Assembly: GCA_014529385.2 (NCBI GenBank)
Contig: CM043966.1
Location: forward strand, 110,682,048 to 110,746,047
Direction of reading: 5' to 3'
DNA: 64,000 nt
Source: Adiantum capillus-veneris
Lineage: Eukaryota > Streptophyta > Polypodiopsida > Polypodiales > Pteridaceae
Shown here: positions 11,453 through 22,639 of the stretch, one piece after another
Layout of the letters: each line of letters starts with the position of its first letter
How positions within the stretch are numbered: position 1 is the first letter of the stretch
The notes under the pieces: generated by a model
The model's database searches: none
The model's input: only the letters and a program-made list of their open reading frames with translations
Told to the model about the DNA's origin: nothing
Position numbers and translations under genes: made by a program

Positions 11453-12420
11453 GCAGAAGGAAGTTTTTTCAAATTCTTCACCGATTTTGAGTTATCGTTC
11501 GCGGACTGCGTACATGCCTGAAAAGCAACCTCCGCTTTTTGTTTTTGATTTTTCTCCTAATTGAAAACAATTTTGCAGAAAATACCTGCCAACAAGACCG
11601 GAATCGATGTGGTATACAACTTTGAAGAAGGAAGTTTTTTCAAATTCTGCACCGATTTTGAGTTATCGTTCGCGGACTGCGTACATACCCGAAAAGAAAC
11701 TTTGGCTTTCTGTTTTTTATTTCTCTGCTAATTGAAAACGATTTTGCAGAAACTATCTGCTGAATAGACCAAAATCGATGTGGTCTACAACTTTGCAGAA
11801 GGAAGTTTTTTCAAATTCTGCACCGATTTTGAGTTATCGTTCGCGGACTGCGTATATACTTGAAAAGCAACTTTCGCTTTTTGTTTCTGATTTCTCTGCT
11901 AATTGAAAACGATTTTACAGAAACTACTCGCAAGAGAAACCGGAATCAATGTGGTCTACAACTTTGCAGAAGGAAGTTTTTTCAAATTCTGGACGGATTT
12001 TGAGTTATTATTCGCAGACTGCGTACATACTCGAAAAGCAACTTCCGCTTTTTGTTTTTGAGTTTTCTCCTGATTGAAAACGATTTTGCAAAAACTACCT
12101 GCACAGGAGACCGTAATCAATGTGTTCTACAACTTTGCAAAAGGAAGTTTTTTCAAATTCTGCACCGATTTTGAGTTATCGTTCGCGGACTGCGTACATG
12201 TCCGAAAAGCAAGTTTCGTTTTATGTTTTTGAGTTTTCTACTATAATTGAAAACGATTTTGCAGAAACTACCCGTGGAAGGGACCGGAATCGATGTGGTC
12301 TACAACTTTGCAGAAGGAACTAGCCGCTACAGGCATCGGAATCGATGAGAAACTATTTGCTTAAGCCATCGTAATCGATGTGGTCTATAACTTTGCAGAA
12401 GAAAGTTTCTCTAAATTCAC
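11453..12420 (+). repeat. 171-bp tandem repeat, about 5.5 copies
   Basis: The phrase GCAGAAGGAAGTTTTTTC recurs at 11453, 11624, 11795, 11966, 12137 and (diverging) 12310 and 12395. Spacing is 171 bases four times in a row, then 173 and about 85. Units share CACCGATTTTGAGTTATCG, TTCGCGGACTGCGTACAT and a GAAACTACC...GACCGGAATCGATG section. Confidence 0.9.
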
Positions 12421-12724
12421 CGATTTTGGGTTATCGTCTTGGACTGCGAATATGTTTGAAAAGCAAAATTTTACTTTTTGCTTTTGATTTTTCTCATAAT
12501 TGAAAACCTCTCAATTATATTTTTTCTTCATCAATCATATATTTGCTACTGACGTAACTTTGCTGCAGAAGACAGTTACATATCGTTCCGATTCAGTCGA
12601 GCAGTTGATGATCATCCAAATTCTATCGAGCTATTGTTGGTACATGATCTTTTGTTATATGATATACTCGTTTATTGATTCTCGTATAATTATTCTTTTA
12701 GAGATATAGTTTCGTCGTTTTATT

Positions 12725-13185
12725 GATAACTTCTCGTTGATACCATAGTGGTTTTGATGGTACCATGATGATGTTTTGTTAGTACTTTGGTCATGGTGAT
12801 TTTTGTTGATACCATGGTTATTCTCGGTGATGCCATGATGATGTTTCGTTGATACCATGGTTATTCTCGGTGATTTCATGATGATATTTCGTTAATTCCA
12901 TGGTGATTTTTGTTGATACCATGATGCTATTTCGTTGATACCATGGTTATTCTCGGTGATACCATGATGTTGTTTCGTTGATACCATGGTTATTCTCGGT
13001 GATACCATGATGTTGTTTCGTTGATACTATGGTTATTCTTGGTGATGTCATGATGTTGTTTCGTTGATACCATGGTTATTCTCGGTGATATCATGATGCT
13101 TTTTGTTGATACTATGATGATTTATTCATTTTTATTGATACAATGATGATGTTTTGTTAATACTTTGATGATATTCATTGATCAC
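12725..13185 (+). repeat. 43-bp minisatellite (GATACCATGGTTATTC type)
   Basis: About ten imperfect units built from two half-units, TTGATACCATGGTTATTCTCGG and TGATACCATGATGTTGTTTCG. The best copies around 12960-13080 repeat with a 43-base period. Confidence 0.85.
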
Positions 13186-13656
13186 TACGTTGATAAATGT
13201 TGTTTTATGTAGTATATACACATATCATTTGCATCACATAATCGCGCATCTTGTACTTTTATGTTCATACTCTATGTACCATATGTTTTCTTGCATATAT
13301 ATGTCGTCAAAAGAGTGGCGTCGCGAACCATCTCTTATGGCATTGTGAACACAAATTATTTCACTAACGATGCTAATAATTTTCATGACTATGTTTTTTT
13401 TTTTTTTGAGTTTATGATCTAATGTAGGATTCATCAAAGAATTGATTTTATGAAGACAAACTTGGTGACAATAAAAGATTTATGAAGATATGTTTGGTGA
13501 TGTCATATTGATGACAACATGAAGATATGTTTGGTGATACGATAGTGATGACAAGCTACATAGCAGATTCATGGAGACACTTCTGATTACGAGCTAATCG
13601 ATAGCCTTTACACTCTTTATTGAACCTTTGTATTCATTATTGTATTTGATAGGATA

Positions 13657-13755
13657 GGAGTAATGTAACTCCTCATAAAACATTCATTGTAAAAGGAGTG
13701 ATGTAGCTCCTCATAAAATATTCATTGTAAAAGGAGTGATGTAGCTCCTCATGAA
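13657..13755 (+). repeat. 38-bp triple repeat
   Basis: GGAGTGATGTAGCTCCTCATAAA-type units start at 13657, 13695 and 13733. Each contains a small inverted pair GGAG...CTCC. Located just upstream of the nested element's right LTR. Confidence 0.8.
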
Positions 13756-13875
13756 CATTTGTATATTCAATGATTTTTATAATATAACGGTGGGTGTATA
13801 TAGAGCTGTGGGTTTTTCCCTTGATCCCCCAAGGGTTTTTTCATCCACAGTTAGGGACCCTTATTTGAGCGAGGG

Positions 13876-14017
13876 TGTTGAGCTTATATGTGAAGCTACT
13901 CAATTTATGGCTTCTCTATATATGGCACCCATGTCCCCTCTATATATACATCATCTCATGTGTGTATTCTACACACTTTGGGATTCTATTTCTGTTCTCT
14001 CTCTTTCTCTCTCAACA
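13876..14017 (+). repeat. Nested element right LTR
   Basis: 142 bases, TGTTGAG...CTCAACA, immediately followed by the target duplication ATGGA and resumption of the gypsy protease frame. Confidence 0.85.
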
Positions 14018-14190
14018 ATGGAGAGGGCAGACGTGGTCCTTGGTAGGGAGTGGTTGCATAGCCTAGGACCATCATTGAAGTGTAGCTATGAGCACAACAA
14101 CATGATGTTTGAATTCCATGGTGCACATTTGTTGTTTTTAGGAGAGAAGGATGTACCTTATTCGCCATTGATTAGTACAGCTGAGCTTAT

Positions 14191-15720
14191 GCAGCTCGTT
14201 TTTTATAATAAAATAGATCAAGTTTTCTTGTGTTGCTCACTGTCTCATTTTCTCCCTAACATTGAATCTCTTGAACATTCCCCAACGACGCATGCCTCTC
14301 TCTCATCTCTTCCACCAATGGCTACTTCCAAACAAGAAAACGTTACTAGTGATTTACAGAAATTATTAAAGTAATTTCAATATGTTTTTCCTAATGATTT
14401 GTCACCAGGATTACCACCGATAGGATCGATGAAACATAGCATCGATGTGGTTGTAGGTTGTAAACCTGTCAGTAAACCGTCCTATCGTATGAGTTATTTT
14501 GAAGCTACTGAGGTGGAACTTCAGCTTGCTCACTATCTTAGCAGAGGGTTTATACAACCCAGTTCTTCACCATGGGCTTCTCCTATCCTATTAGTGAAGA
14601 TAAAAGACGGCAGTATGAGCATGTGCGTAGACTACCGTGGCTTAAATGCGGTTACGGTTAAGAACAAGTACCCATTGCCACGAGTGGATGAGTTGTTCGA
14701 CAAACTCACTCATGCTCGCATTTTTACAAAAATAGACTTGCGGTCAGGTTATCACCAAGTCCGTATTCGAATTGTTGATATACCCAAAACTGCATTCCGA
14801 ACAAGGTTTGGACACTACGAGTTCTTGGTGATGCTCTTTGGGTTAACCAATGCACCTGCAACATTCATGACACTTATGGATAATGTCTTGAAGCCGTACT
14901 TGGGAATTTTTGTCATCGTTTTCCTCGATGACATTCTAGTCTATAGTGCTTCTGAAGAAGAATAGTTACAACATCTCAGACAGATGTTCGAGTTGTTACG
15001 AACAAACAAATTATATGCCAAGGAATCTAAGTGTGATTTTTTGAAAGAAGAAATTCACTATCTAGGGCATGTTATTTCAGCTAATGGCCTATATATGGAT
15101 CAATCCAAAGTGGATACAATCCGGCAATGGCCTTCTCTTAAAAATCTGGAAGAGTTACAGATTTTTTAAGGATTTGTAAGTTTTTACCGAAGGTTCGTTA
15201 AAAACTATGCTAATATTTTTGTTCCCATGACGGATCAACTGAAAGGCAAAGTCAAAGCTTTTCAATGGGGACCCGCTCAACAACACAGTTTTGATAGACT
15301 CAAGGATGCATTAGCTACAACTCCCATACTAGCTATTGTAGATCCTTTGAAACCATTTGTTTTGGAAACGGATGCCAGTGATCGTGCTATTGGAGCAGTC
15401 CTGTTACAAGACGAACGGCCAATTGCATTTGAAAGCAAGAAGCTTGATGCAGCTCAATAGAAATACTCTGTTTATGAGTGCGGACTCTATGCAATAGTGT
15501 GTGCCTTAAAAACATGGCGGCATTATCTATATGGTGCTCAGTTTGAGATTGTGTTTGACCAGGAAAGCATCAAATAGTTTACACAATAAATGGATTTGAA
15601 GGGTCGGAAAGGTAGGTGGGCCGAGATTCTTCAGGAATATAAGGCCAAAAGCTCAGGTATCGTAAAGATCGATACAATGTGGTGGCTGACACTCTAAGTT
15701 GTATGCCGGAGATCAGTTCT
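14191..15720 (+). pseudogene. gypsy-1 reverse transcriptase and RNase H
   Basis: Strong Ty3/gypsy [96 protein letters not shown] and the intact catalytic FLDDILVYS near 14925. After a TAG (14963) the frame goes on with FELLRTNKLYAKESKC and YLGHVIS. RNase H starts at ETDASDRAIGAVL (near 15365) and includes YECGLYAIVCALKTWRHYL. Further stops at 15167, 15458, 15575 and 15587. Catalytic residues survive but the reading frame does not. Confidence 0.85.
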
Positions 15721-15859
15721 CTCTTGTTAACGGAACTTCATATAGTGAATTTTTGGATTCTCTCAAAGGTAAATATGAGCATGATGAAGCATATTCCAAA
15801 GTGTGGAGCCATGTTCAAATGAGGGATCCTTCTCACTCCAATGATGCTAGTGTAATGTT

Positions 15860-17720
15860 GAGGCGGTCCGGGGTGGGCAACAAGAGAGGTGACCTCTAAA
15901 CAGCCCTCAAGGCTCCGGTGCTGCTCAATTAGGGCTGGGGAAACCACAAGCTCAACACAACAACAAACCCACAGCCAAACACAGACAAGATAGAGGCACC
16001 ACCTAGTTATGGTATGCAAACTAGGACGCAAGAGAGATTTTGCAACAACCAAGAGGATGCGCCACGAAACACACACAAGCAACCTCACAACAACACACAC
16101 AACAAAATGGACCGAAGAGAGATAGAGCAAAGGGAAGAGAGAGAGGTATGGATCTTGCGTAATACCTTATTTGTGACTTGCAAATGGAGATGGTCTGTTA
16201 TGATGCTATCGTAGAGATTGTTCAAAACTAACTCAATGCTTAGTTAATGCTATACATTGCCAACACACACACACACATTGTCTTAGGGTGTGGGAGACCT
16301 CTCACCACAATACCCTCTTACAATGGACACAAAATTGGCAATGAAATCACACTAAGGTTGATTATCGCGATGAAAATGGCAATTTGGTTGATGAGATCTC
16401 TTGATTTGTAGAGGTTAATCATGGTTTACACGCTGAATTTTATGTATATAGAGAAGGGGTAAGAAGTAATAGAGAGAGGCATAGAGATGGTGTATGTACA
16501 TGGAGAGCTCATATGAGTGCTATGGGAGTAAGAGGGGAGGTTAATGGTGAAGAATATGAGAGAAACCATGGAAGGTGCAGGTTGGAGTGAGAGATTGAGA
16601 GGAATGAGTGTGTGTGTGTGTGTGTAGAAGTGTGGAAAGAGGTGAGAGAAGACTATGGGCTACTTGTGAGAAAAGTGGGCAGACTGGGGTCCACTAAAAA
16701 AATCCTAGCTCGCTGGTGGTTGTTCTAAAAATCACCAAAATTTTTGAGGTGAGTATTCAGCTCTTGGTCCACATTGTCTCTTTTGACCCACTGCTTCAAA
16801 TTCAGAGTGGAGATGGATATAAAAAATCCCACCAAAATACCTGTTTTTCTTCACAAAAAAGTCTTCAGTGGCCCCCCTTTTGTTGAATTTTCACATGGCT
16901 CCAAAGGTGAGCCCCTCCTTGCATGAGAGCATGACCTAACTGATTCTTAGGGATTTGAAAATATGCATGGTTGTGGATTATGCATAAATATAATACATGG
17001 ATATGATGAGAAAAAACAGGCTAATATATATAAACTATTCATGGAATCTAGAATAATGTCATCTATATATAAATATAAAATGAAAAAAAGAGATATATGA
17101 AAATATAAGGAATCAAATGAGGGGACCCTCATTTGTTTTTATTGAAGTATATTTATTTACAAGAGATAAGAAAACATACCTCTAGGAAATAGGAATTTAG
17201 TGAAAGGCAATGACTGATGGTGAAAGGTATTTTTGAGGTTTTTCATTGGAGTGGATTCTCACCCAAAATCAGAGAAGTTTGAATGAAATGATTTTTTATA
17301 GAATACATAGGTAAGAAAGATTATGGTAATGGTGAGTCAACATACATAGCATACATAGGAAAATAACGTAGACCTACGTAGAAATATTTAAATAAATACC
17401 AAAATAATTTTACAAATTCCCTATATTTAGGTCCTATGTACAATGAAATATTTACACACAAATGGGCCATAATATATTTTATTTTTTTGATTTTATTTAT
17501 TTTCTTGGCTCAACTAGCTCAGTGACTAGCTAGTTGAGGGTTTTAAGAAGATATGGGAAAAGTCCCTTAACTCAAATACGCCTATATACAATGAAAAGAT
17601 AAGAATAGCCATAGTGTTTAGGTGATTTTGGTAGGGTGAGGTAACTCACTATGGCAATTATGGAGAGCTGAAAAACGGCTATCAACGTTAACCTCCACAC
17701 CTAGTTCTCCTCTATCGAGT
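15860..17720. other. Unidentified ~1.9-kb insert within gypsy-1 pol
   Basis: The gypsy frame is lost after about 15850 and integrase-proximal sequence returns near 17720. The inserted sequence has no recognisable coding. It contains CA and GT microsatellites (16263-16278, 16609-16625) and an AT-rich second half. AATGATG occurs at both edges (15838 and about 17731), a possible target duplication, but no convincing terminal repeats are seen, so the class of insert is unknown. Confidence 0.5.
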
Positions 17721-18850
17721 GATGAACTACAATGATGGAAGCATTTCACCATCGACAATGGGTACCTACTCCATAAAGGGAGAGTTTGTGTACCGACGAA
17801 CACAGACATTTGGTGCCAAATTCTTTATGAATGTCATGATAGTCCAAGTGCAGGGCACCCAGGTATTAGAAAAACTTATGCTCTCGTACGACGACAGTTT
17901 TATTGGCCACATATACATGGCTTTGTTCAAGTTTATGTCTTGCATTGCCAAAAATGTCAAGTTAACAAAGCAGAGCGCCTGAAAGCAGGAGGACTCTTAC
18001 ATCGTTTGGAGATTCCCAATCGAAAATGGGAAAGTATCTCTATGGACTGTATTGTGGGTTTACCAACCACTGTACGAGGTCATGACTCGGTATGGGTGGT
18101 CGTAGACAGGTTGACTAAACTATGTAAGTTTATTCCAACCAAATCAACGGTCAAGACACGAGAATTAGCCAAGTTATTTGTGGACGATCTATCCAAGTTG
18201 TATGGTTTGCCGAGTAACATTGTCAGTGATCGTGATCCCAAGTTTAATAGTTACTTTTGGAGGGCTGTGTTTAAACGATTGGGCACACAAATGAACCTCA
18301 GTACAGCCGATCATCCAAAAACAGATGGTCAGACTGAATGAGTTAACCAAGTGCTAGAGGATATGCTAAGAGCATACATCAGCAAAAAACAGCCTGACTG
18401 GGAAGAATACTTACGTATTCTGGAGTTTGCCTACAACAATGGTAAGCATGTCACAACTGGATTTAGTCCTTTCATACTCATGTATGGGTTTTAACCTAGG
18501 TCACCTATTATGATGGGTTTGGCAACCGAAAAGCTCCAACAGGTTAAGGATTTTCTGCAAGACCCCATGGATATGCTGAAACTCGCTCGTCAGATGTCCG
18601 ACAAGCGCAGGATCGGTATAAGAAGTATGCTGATGAGAAACGTCGGCAAGTTACCTTCGAGGAAGGAAAGGAAGAATTTTGACGTGTGCCAGAACATTCA
18701 GAAAGTCTGAAAATTGGGCCAACACCTAAATTATCTCCCCGATATTGTGGGCCTTTCAAAATACTCAAGCAAGTAGGTGATCGTGCCTACAAATTATTGC
18801 TATCTGCACATTCTCGTATCCATCCGGTGTTTCATGTAAGCCGTTTACGT
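17721..18850 (+). pseudogene. gypsy-1 integrase
   Basis: Integrase in several frames. The zinc-binding CX2C appears as LHCQKCQV. The catalytic core shows all three acidic residues: D in WESISMDCIVGLP, D in SDRDPKFNSYFW, E in HPKTDGQTE. The codon after that E is TGA (near 18339), where the family has Arg; CGA to TGA is a simple C-to-T change. Downstream: VNQVLEDMLRAYI, EFAYNN and the GPF/Y-type module RYCGPFKILKQVGDRAYKL near 18740-18800. Confidence 0.85.
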
Positions 18851-19099
18851 AAGCGGTAACATGGGGATGACAACATCATTGACCAACAGGTTTTGGTAAA
18901 TTTCATTAAACCTCCTACCTTACTGCATGAACCTGAACGTGTTCTCGATTATCATGAGTTATGTACACGTCATCATGTATGTCAACAAGCCTTAATCAAG
19001 TGGAAAGATTGGCCTGAGGAAGGTGCCACTTGGAAAAACATTAGTGTTCTCAAGAAGAAGTTTTCCACTTTTGTTTTCGAGGACGAAAACTCTTCTTAA
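18851..19099 (+). pseudogene. gypsy-1 chromodomain
   Basis: The C-terminal frame, after RIHPVFHVSRLRKR and a stop near 18858, contains VLDYHELC, then ALIKWKDWPEEGATWKNISVL, the aromatic-rich W..W....TW pattern of chromodomains, ending FVFEDENSS-stop at 19099. In chromoviruses this module directs integration to particular chromatin. Confidence 0.8.
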
Positions 19100-19107
19100 G
19101 GGGGGAG
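19098..19107 (+). other. gypsy-1 polypurine tract
   Basis: AAGGGGGGAG three bases before the 3' LTR start (TGTCAGG at 19111); primes plus-strand synthesis. Confidence 0.8.
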
Positions 19108-19110
19108 TAA

Positions 19111-19208
19111 TGTCAGGACACCCACAAGGCCGGACTAAACAAGGGCAAGGCCGGGCTAGGCGGTGTGGAAAGGGAGTTCAACTAGGGCAAAGGGCCAGGG
19201 GTCATGCT
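19111..19208 (+). repeat. gypsy-1 3' LTR, truncated
   Basis: Matches the first 98 bases of the 5' LTR up to GGTCATGCT, then departs completely; the last ~55 LTR bases are absent, so no target duplication can be tested. Confidence 0.8.
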
Positions 19209-21552
19209 GAGGAGATCCATATCCCGAGCAAACAAAATCGAGCGAGTCATTTTTTCGAGCGAATCTAGTCAAAAACTTGATACATGATGCGTAATACCTA
19301 ATCTATCTAAGCTAATAAAATGCAATGTCCATGGTATAAGTCACCCCCTTTTGAACTAAACCAATTGTGCTTCCATTAGAAAAGTGCAACCCATTTGGCA
19401 CCAATACTACTTTGCTTTACTAGCTTTCCTCCTAGTAAATCACACATGATTTCTTCTTCTTAGGCATCTTTTTCTTGGCAGTAGTATATTACTGCTAGAG
19501 AAGTCCAAATGCACTCTAGAATTTGACAAAAATCAATACATACATCTTTCCCATTTTCTGCATTCAACATACCCTTACTTGGGGTATGCACTAGTCTGGC
19601 TCTCTAGTGAGACTCATTCAATGTCTTTCTTCTTCAGAATAAGGAAAATCTAAAACCACTCCCCAAATCAAATCACTAGCACAAGCTACATACTTTATCC
19701 AAGCATGTCCATCAAAACACTACTCCATTCAATACATAGTTGACTATTTTTCTTTTTTAGGAGGAAACACGTAAGCAATGTAGCCATCTTATATAGTTTG
19801 TAAGCATGTGAGAAGCATCTTTAACATGATGCATGCCAAATCTGGTATCCCACAAAAGATCTTTATCATTGACAAGAGATTCTCCACCATATATTCTTGA
19901 ATAGGCTTTCCATTTGGTGGTGGTGTGGGAATCATGGGTAATTGAGCCAGGTTGGTTGCTTTTGCTTGACAATAGTGTGCTTCTGCCAGCTACAGACCCT
20001 TGAGACTGAGAATTTCCAAAACGTCTACAAACTTTTAAAGAAAAAAAAGGGCAACATATAGGTTAATCTGCAATGGAAGAGCATCGATGATTTTAGGAAC
20101 ACTTTTGGTGCTCGCAAGGTCTGGTTGTATACTTCCATCTTCAAAAATGATCGATGATATCTTGGAACCAACCAAAGATGTAGCTTGATTCTCAGTGGCC
20201 TTAGCCTTGTAGTACTATGACACCTCATGATCTAGCAAATAAAACAACTTATTTGCTTCATTGCAGCCACATTCAAGCTTTAGCTGTTCCTTAAGCAATG
20301 CTAGCGGCTACAATGCAAAATTTAAATCTTCCATTTTAGAATAATTATCTTTGAGAGGTTACACTTTGATTGTCTGATATTGACCGTCAAACGTAAGCAG
20401 CAACCTTTTCCGCATGTGCAAGGCCGATGATGGTAACATGCCAAGCCATTCATTCACATGACCTTCTTGCAAAGAAAATAATATAGCAGTAAAGTTTTGG
20501 GTGATCTTCTTGCAGAGAAAAAAAAATATGAGTGTACAAGGTTGATCTTTTTGCTAGAAGATTAGAATCTTTCTTGTGAAATTCAAAATAATAGTTAAGT
20601 TTGTGCCTAGTAACCCTATTGCACACGAATTTGAGGTAACCCTAGCACGGACCTTTTTTGGGGAAAACATTTTGAGCTAATGTGAATCGTCAACTTTAGG
20701 GAAAATTTTGTTGACGCTTCGCCTCTAGACTCCTTGACCGGCTACAGAAGGTCTGAGTCTAGCTTGGCCATTGCATCTGATGCGGCTATAGTTTCGGCCC
20801 TCTTTGTGGCCTTGTTTATTTTGTTTTCTAAAAGTAAAAGCCTCTACCAAGAACTTAATAAGGCTCTAGTATTGCACCTACACTGCACTGTTTGAGAGGA
20901 ATCATTTTTCCAAACATACAAAATTTCGTTCCTTGAATTTGCCAGGAGAAGATTTTATAACAATGGGTTATTTTTTTGCTTTTTTACACTATTTTTTTCT
21001 ATTTTGAGGAGAATTTTTTTATTTTTCCCTTGCCATTTTTGAAATTGAAAACCGCACAAATAGTTTGGTTCAACAATGTTTTGGGGCTTCATTAAGAGGA
21101 ATCACTTTTCATTCTACTTCAATTCTAAAGAAAACTTAGTCTTCAAGAGTTCAATGCAAAGGCCGAAGGCGGTGGTGTCTGTTTCCAGATCAGCGGGGGA
21201 GGGGACATATTTGAGTGTGTGAACTCTCTTTTTCTCTCCCTTTCTTGGCTCCCATTCAGCCAGAGAAAGGAGTCAATATGGACACCATGCGTCCGAGGTT
21301 GTGTGTGAAATACGAAGGGGGGCAGGAGTATCACCAGACCCAACTGCAGTGGGGCATGGGTGGGGGGATGTGAAGTGCAGGGATTTGCTCCAGGGATCAA
21401 CGCATGCAAGCGTGGTTTACTACAAAATCACATAAAATATAGACGAGGGAAGAATGGCGCTCTCTGTGTGCGTGGTAAAAGGGGAGGAAGAGCTTCAGGA
21501 GATGCCTCTGCCAATACTTGCAGGAAGGAGCGCAGCTCTATGTGCATTGGGG
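19209..21552. other. Mostly non-coding; one weak coding remnant
   Basis: No recognised gene or element boundary. A possible minus-strand coding remnant at 19980-20520 is listed separately. The rest is AT-rich with no supported feature. Confidence 0.5.
19980..20520 (-). pseudogene. Unrecognised degenerate coding remnant
   Basis: One minus-strand frame reads coherently with few stops: HVNEWLGMLPSSALHMRKR, then LLTFDGQYQTIKV-stop, LKEQLKLECGCNEANKLFY, then KISSIIFEDGSIQPDLAS and VPKIIDALPLQINLYV. Composition looks like a soluble protein rather than chance, but I recognise no family. Stops at about five points indicate a relic. It could be a host gene fragment or transposon passenger. Confidence 0.3.
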
Positions 21553-21553
21553 T

Positions 21554-21633
<80 letters not shown>
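21553..21633. repeat. (GA)n microsatellite
   Basis: About 40 GA units with one interruption (GATAGA). Confidence 0.95.
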
Positions 21634-21634
<1 letters not shown>

Positions 21635-21794
21635 GATGTTAAGCTGAGACACATTTTTCTTGAATGCTGCTTCAATGGCTCATTCTGTTGCAGTCGGCGT
21701 AGTTCCTGCATGAGGAGCTACCCATACGCCTAGCCCACCGCGTGGTCGTTCCTGCATTATGCAACATGGCCCTGGTAGTTGGAGCTTTGGATCA

Positions 21795-21797
<3 letters not shown>

Positions 21798-21881
<84 letters not shown>

Positions 21882-21888
21882 CTCTCTC
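21798..21888. repeat. (CT)n microsatellite
   Basis: About 45 CT units, with CTATCTAT near the end; opposite polarity to the GA run 165 bases upstream, so the two could pair in a transcript. Confidence 0.95.
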
Positions 21889-22097
21889 GATCATGCCCTC
21901 GGTACTGGCCTCGTTTAATGAGTGGTACACGGCTAGCTATAGTTTCAGGATCATGACGCCATTGACCTCATCTGCTGCAGCTTTCTCCTGGTTAGATGCC
22001 CTCGATGCTGGCCCCTAATTGAGTGGTACGCGACCAAACTTTTGTGGCCAAGATCATAACGCCATAATTCACCGCAGTTGCTCGGTCACACATCGTC

Positions 22098-22197
22098 TCT
22101 CTTCCTTCTCTACTAAAGTTGGACACTCCATGAAACTGTCCCGCGTCGGCGCGGGATAATTTCATGGAGTGTCCCAACTTTGGTAGAGAAGGAAGAG
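22098..22197. repeat. ~100-bp near-perfect foldback with GC palindrome at its centre
   Basis: The left arm (CTTCCTTCTCTAC, GGACACTCCATGAAA) pairs with the right arm (TTTCATGGAGTGTCC, GTAGAGAAGGAAG) with few mismatches. The centre is CCCGCGTCGGCGCGGG, so arms meet with almost no loop. Size and fold resemble a small MITE or a miRNA-like hairpin. Confidence 0.85.
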
Positions 22198-22639
22198 GGG
22201 ATAAAAAAAGGAGCTAGTTTGGCCCTTGGACATTCTGTGTTTCCGCCGTCGTCATGCACTGGCTATCATTTCTAGATCTCACCTCATCAGCATTGTATCT
22301 CTCCTGATGTGACCATGTGTTGGCCCCAGCTTTAGTGGTGCGTGACTACAGTTTTGTGGCCAAATTTTCAGAAGTTTCAGTGTAATTACTGGCAAAAGCT
22401 TCAAATTTTGACCTAAAAACGGGAGATTTTCAAAATTGCCCTTATTTTTACCCATAAGGGAAAATGTATTTTTATAGCCTTCATCTGGGCCTCAAGCTGC
22501 AGCAACTCCAAAGGGGGACAGGTGGTGGAACATGCACCTTCTCGTCAGATTCTAGTGTCATTTCTTGTCGTTCAGCAGCTGCATCAACTCCCCTAAACCC
22601 ATAAATATTTATTCTTTCTGCTTCGTTAATCCAACAGGG

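Larger units (their letters stand above)
11319..14017 (+). mobile_element. Non-autonomous nested LTR element (TRIM/LARD-like), 2.7 kb
   Basis: Flanked by direct target duplication ATGGA (11314-11318 and 14018-14022). Two short LTRs, both TGTTGAG...CTCAACA, a copia-type terminus. After the left LTR comes TGGTATTGCAG (11446), a damaged initiator-Met PBS; before the right LTR a purine stretch GAGCGAGGG (13867-13875). The interior carries no gag or pol and consists mainly of a 171-bp tandem repeat and a 43-bp minisatellite. It must be mobilised in trans, if at all. Confidence 0.85.
11085..14190 (+). pseudogene. gypsy-1 protease, split by a nested element
   Basis: Aspartic protease region: ILVDDGATQNFIN near 11110-11150, where the usual D-S/T-G box reads D-D-G. 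It continues to GYTTCLDFQVMNM just before 11318. The frame resumes after the nested element with ERADVVLGREWLHSLGPSLK from 14019. Internal stops at about 11150 and 11255. Joining across 11319-14017 restores normal spacing, which is independent proof of the nested insertion; no joined protein is given. Confidence 0.75.
8882..19208 (+). mobile_element. Ty3/gypsy chromovirus (gypsy-1), nested and decayed
   Basis: LTR retrotransposon in the order 5' LTR, PBS, gag, protease, RT, RNase H, integrase, chromodomain, PPT, 3' LTR. The LTRs start TGCCAGGACACC (8882) and TGTCAGGACACC (19111). It lies inside the CACTA tnp2 gene and is itself split by a 2.7-kb LTR element (11319-14017) and another insert (about 15.86-17.72 kb). 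Without these it would be near 5.8 kb, normal for the group. The 3' LTR is truncated after 98 bases. Many in-frame stops; several, such as TGA after DGQTE in integrase, fit C-to-T decay of methylated cytosines. Confidence 0.9.

Noticed and set aside
20208-20222. CTTGTAGTACTATG as the far CACTA terminus
   Set aside because: It lacks the final G of TAGTG, has no subterminal ATAGCGACR cluster beside it and falls inside an apparently coding stretch.
21360-22018. ORFs with Arg/Glu or Leu/Ser runs
   Set aside because: Microsatellite translation.
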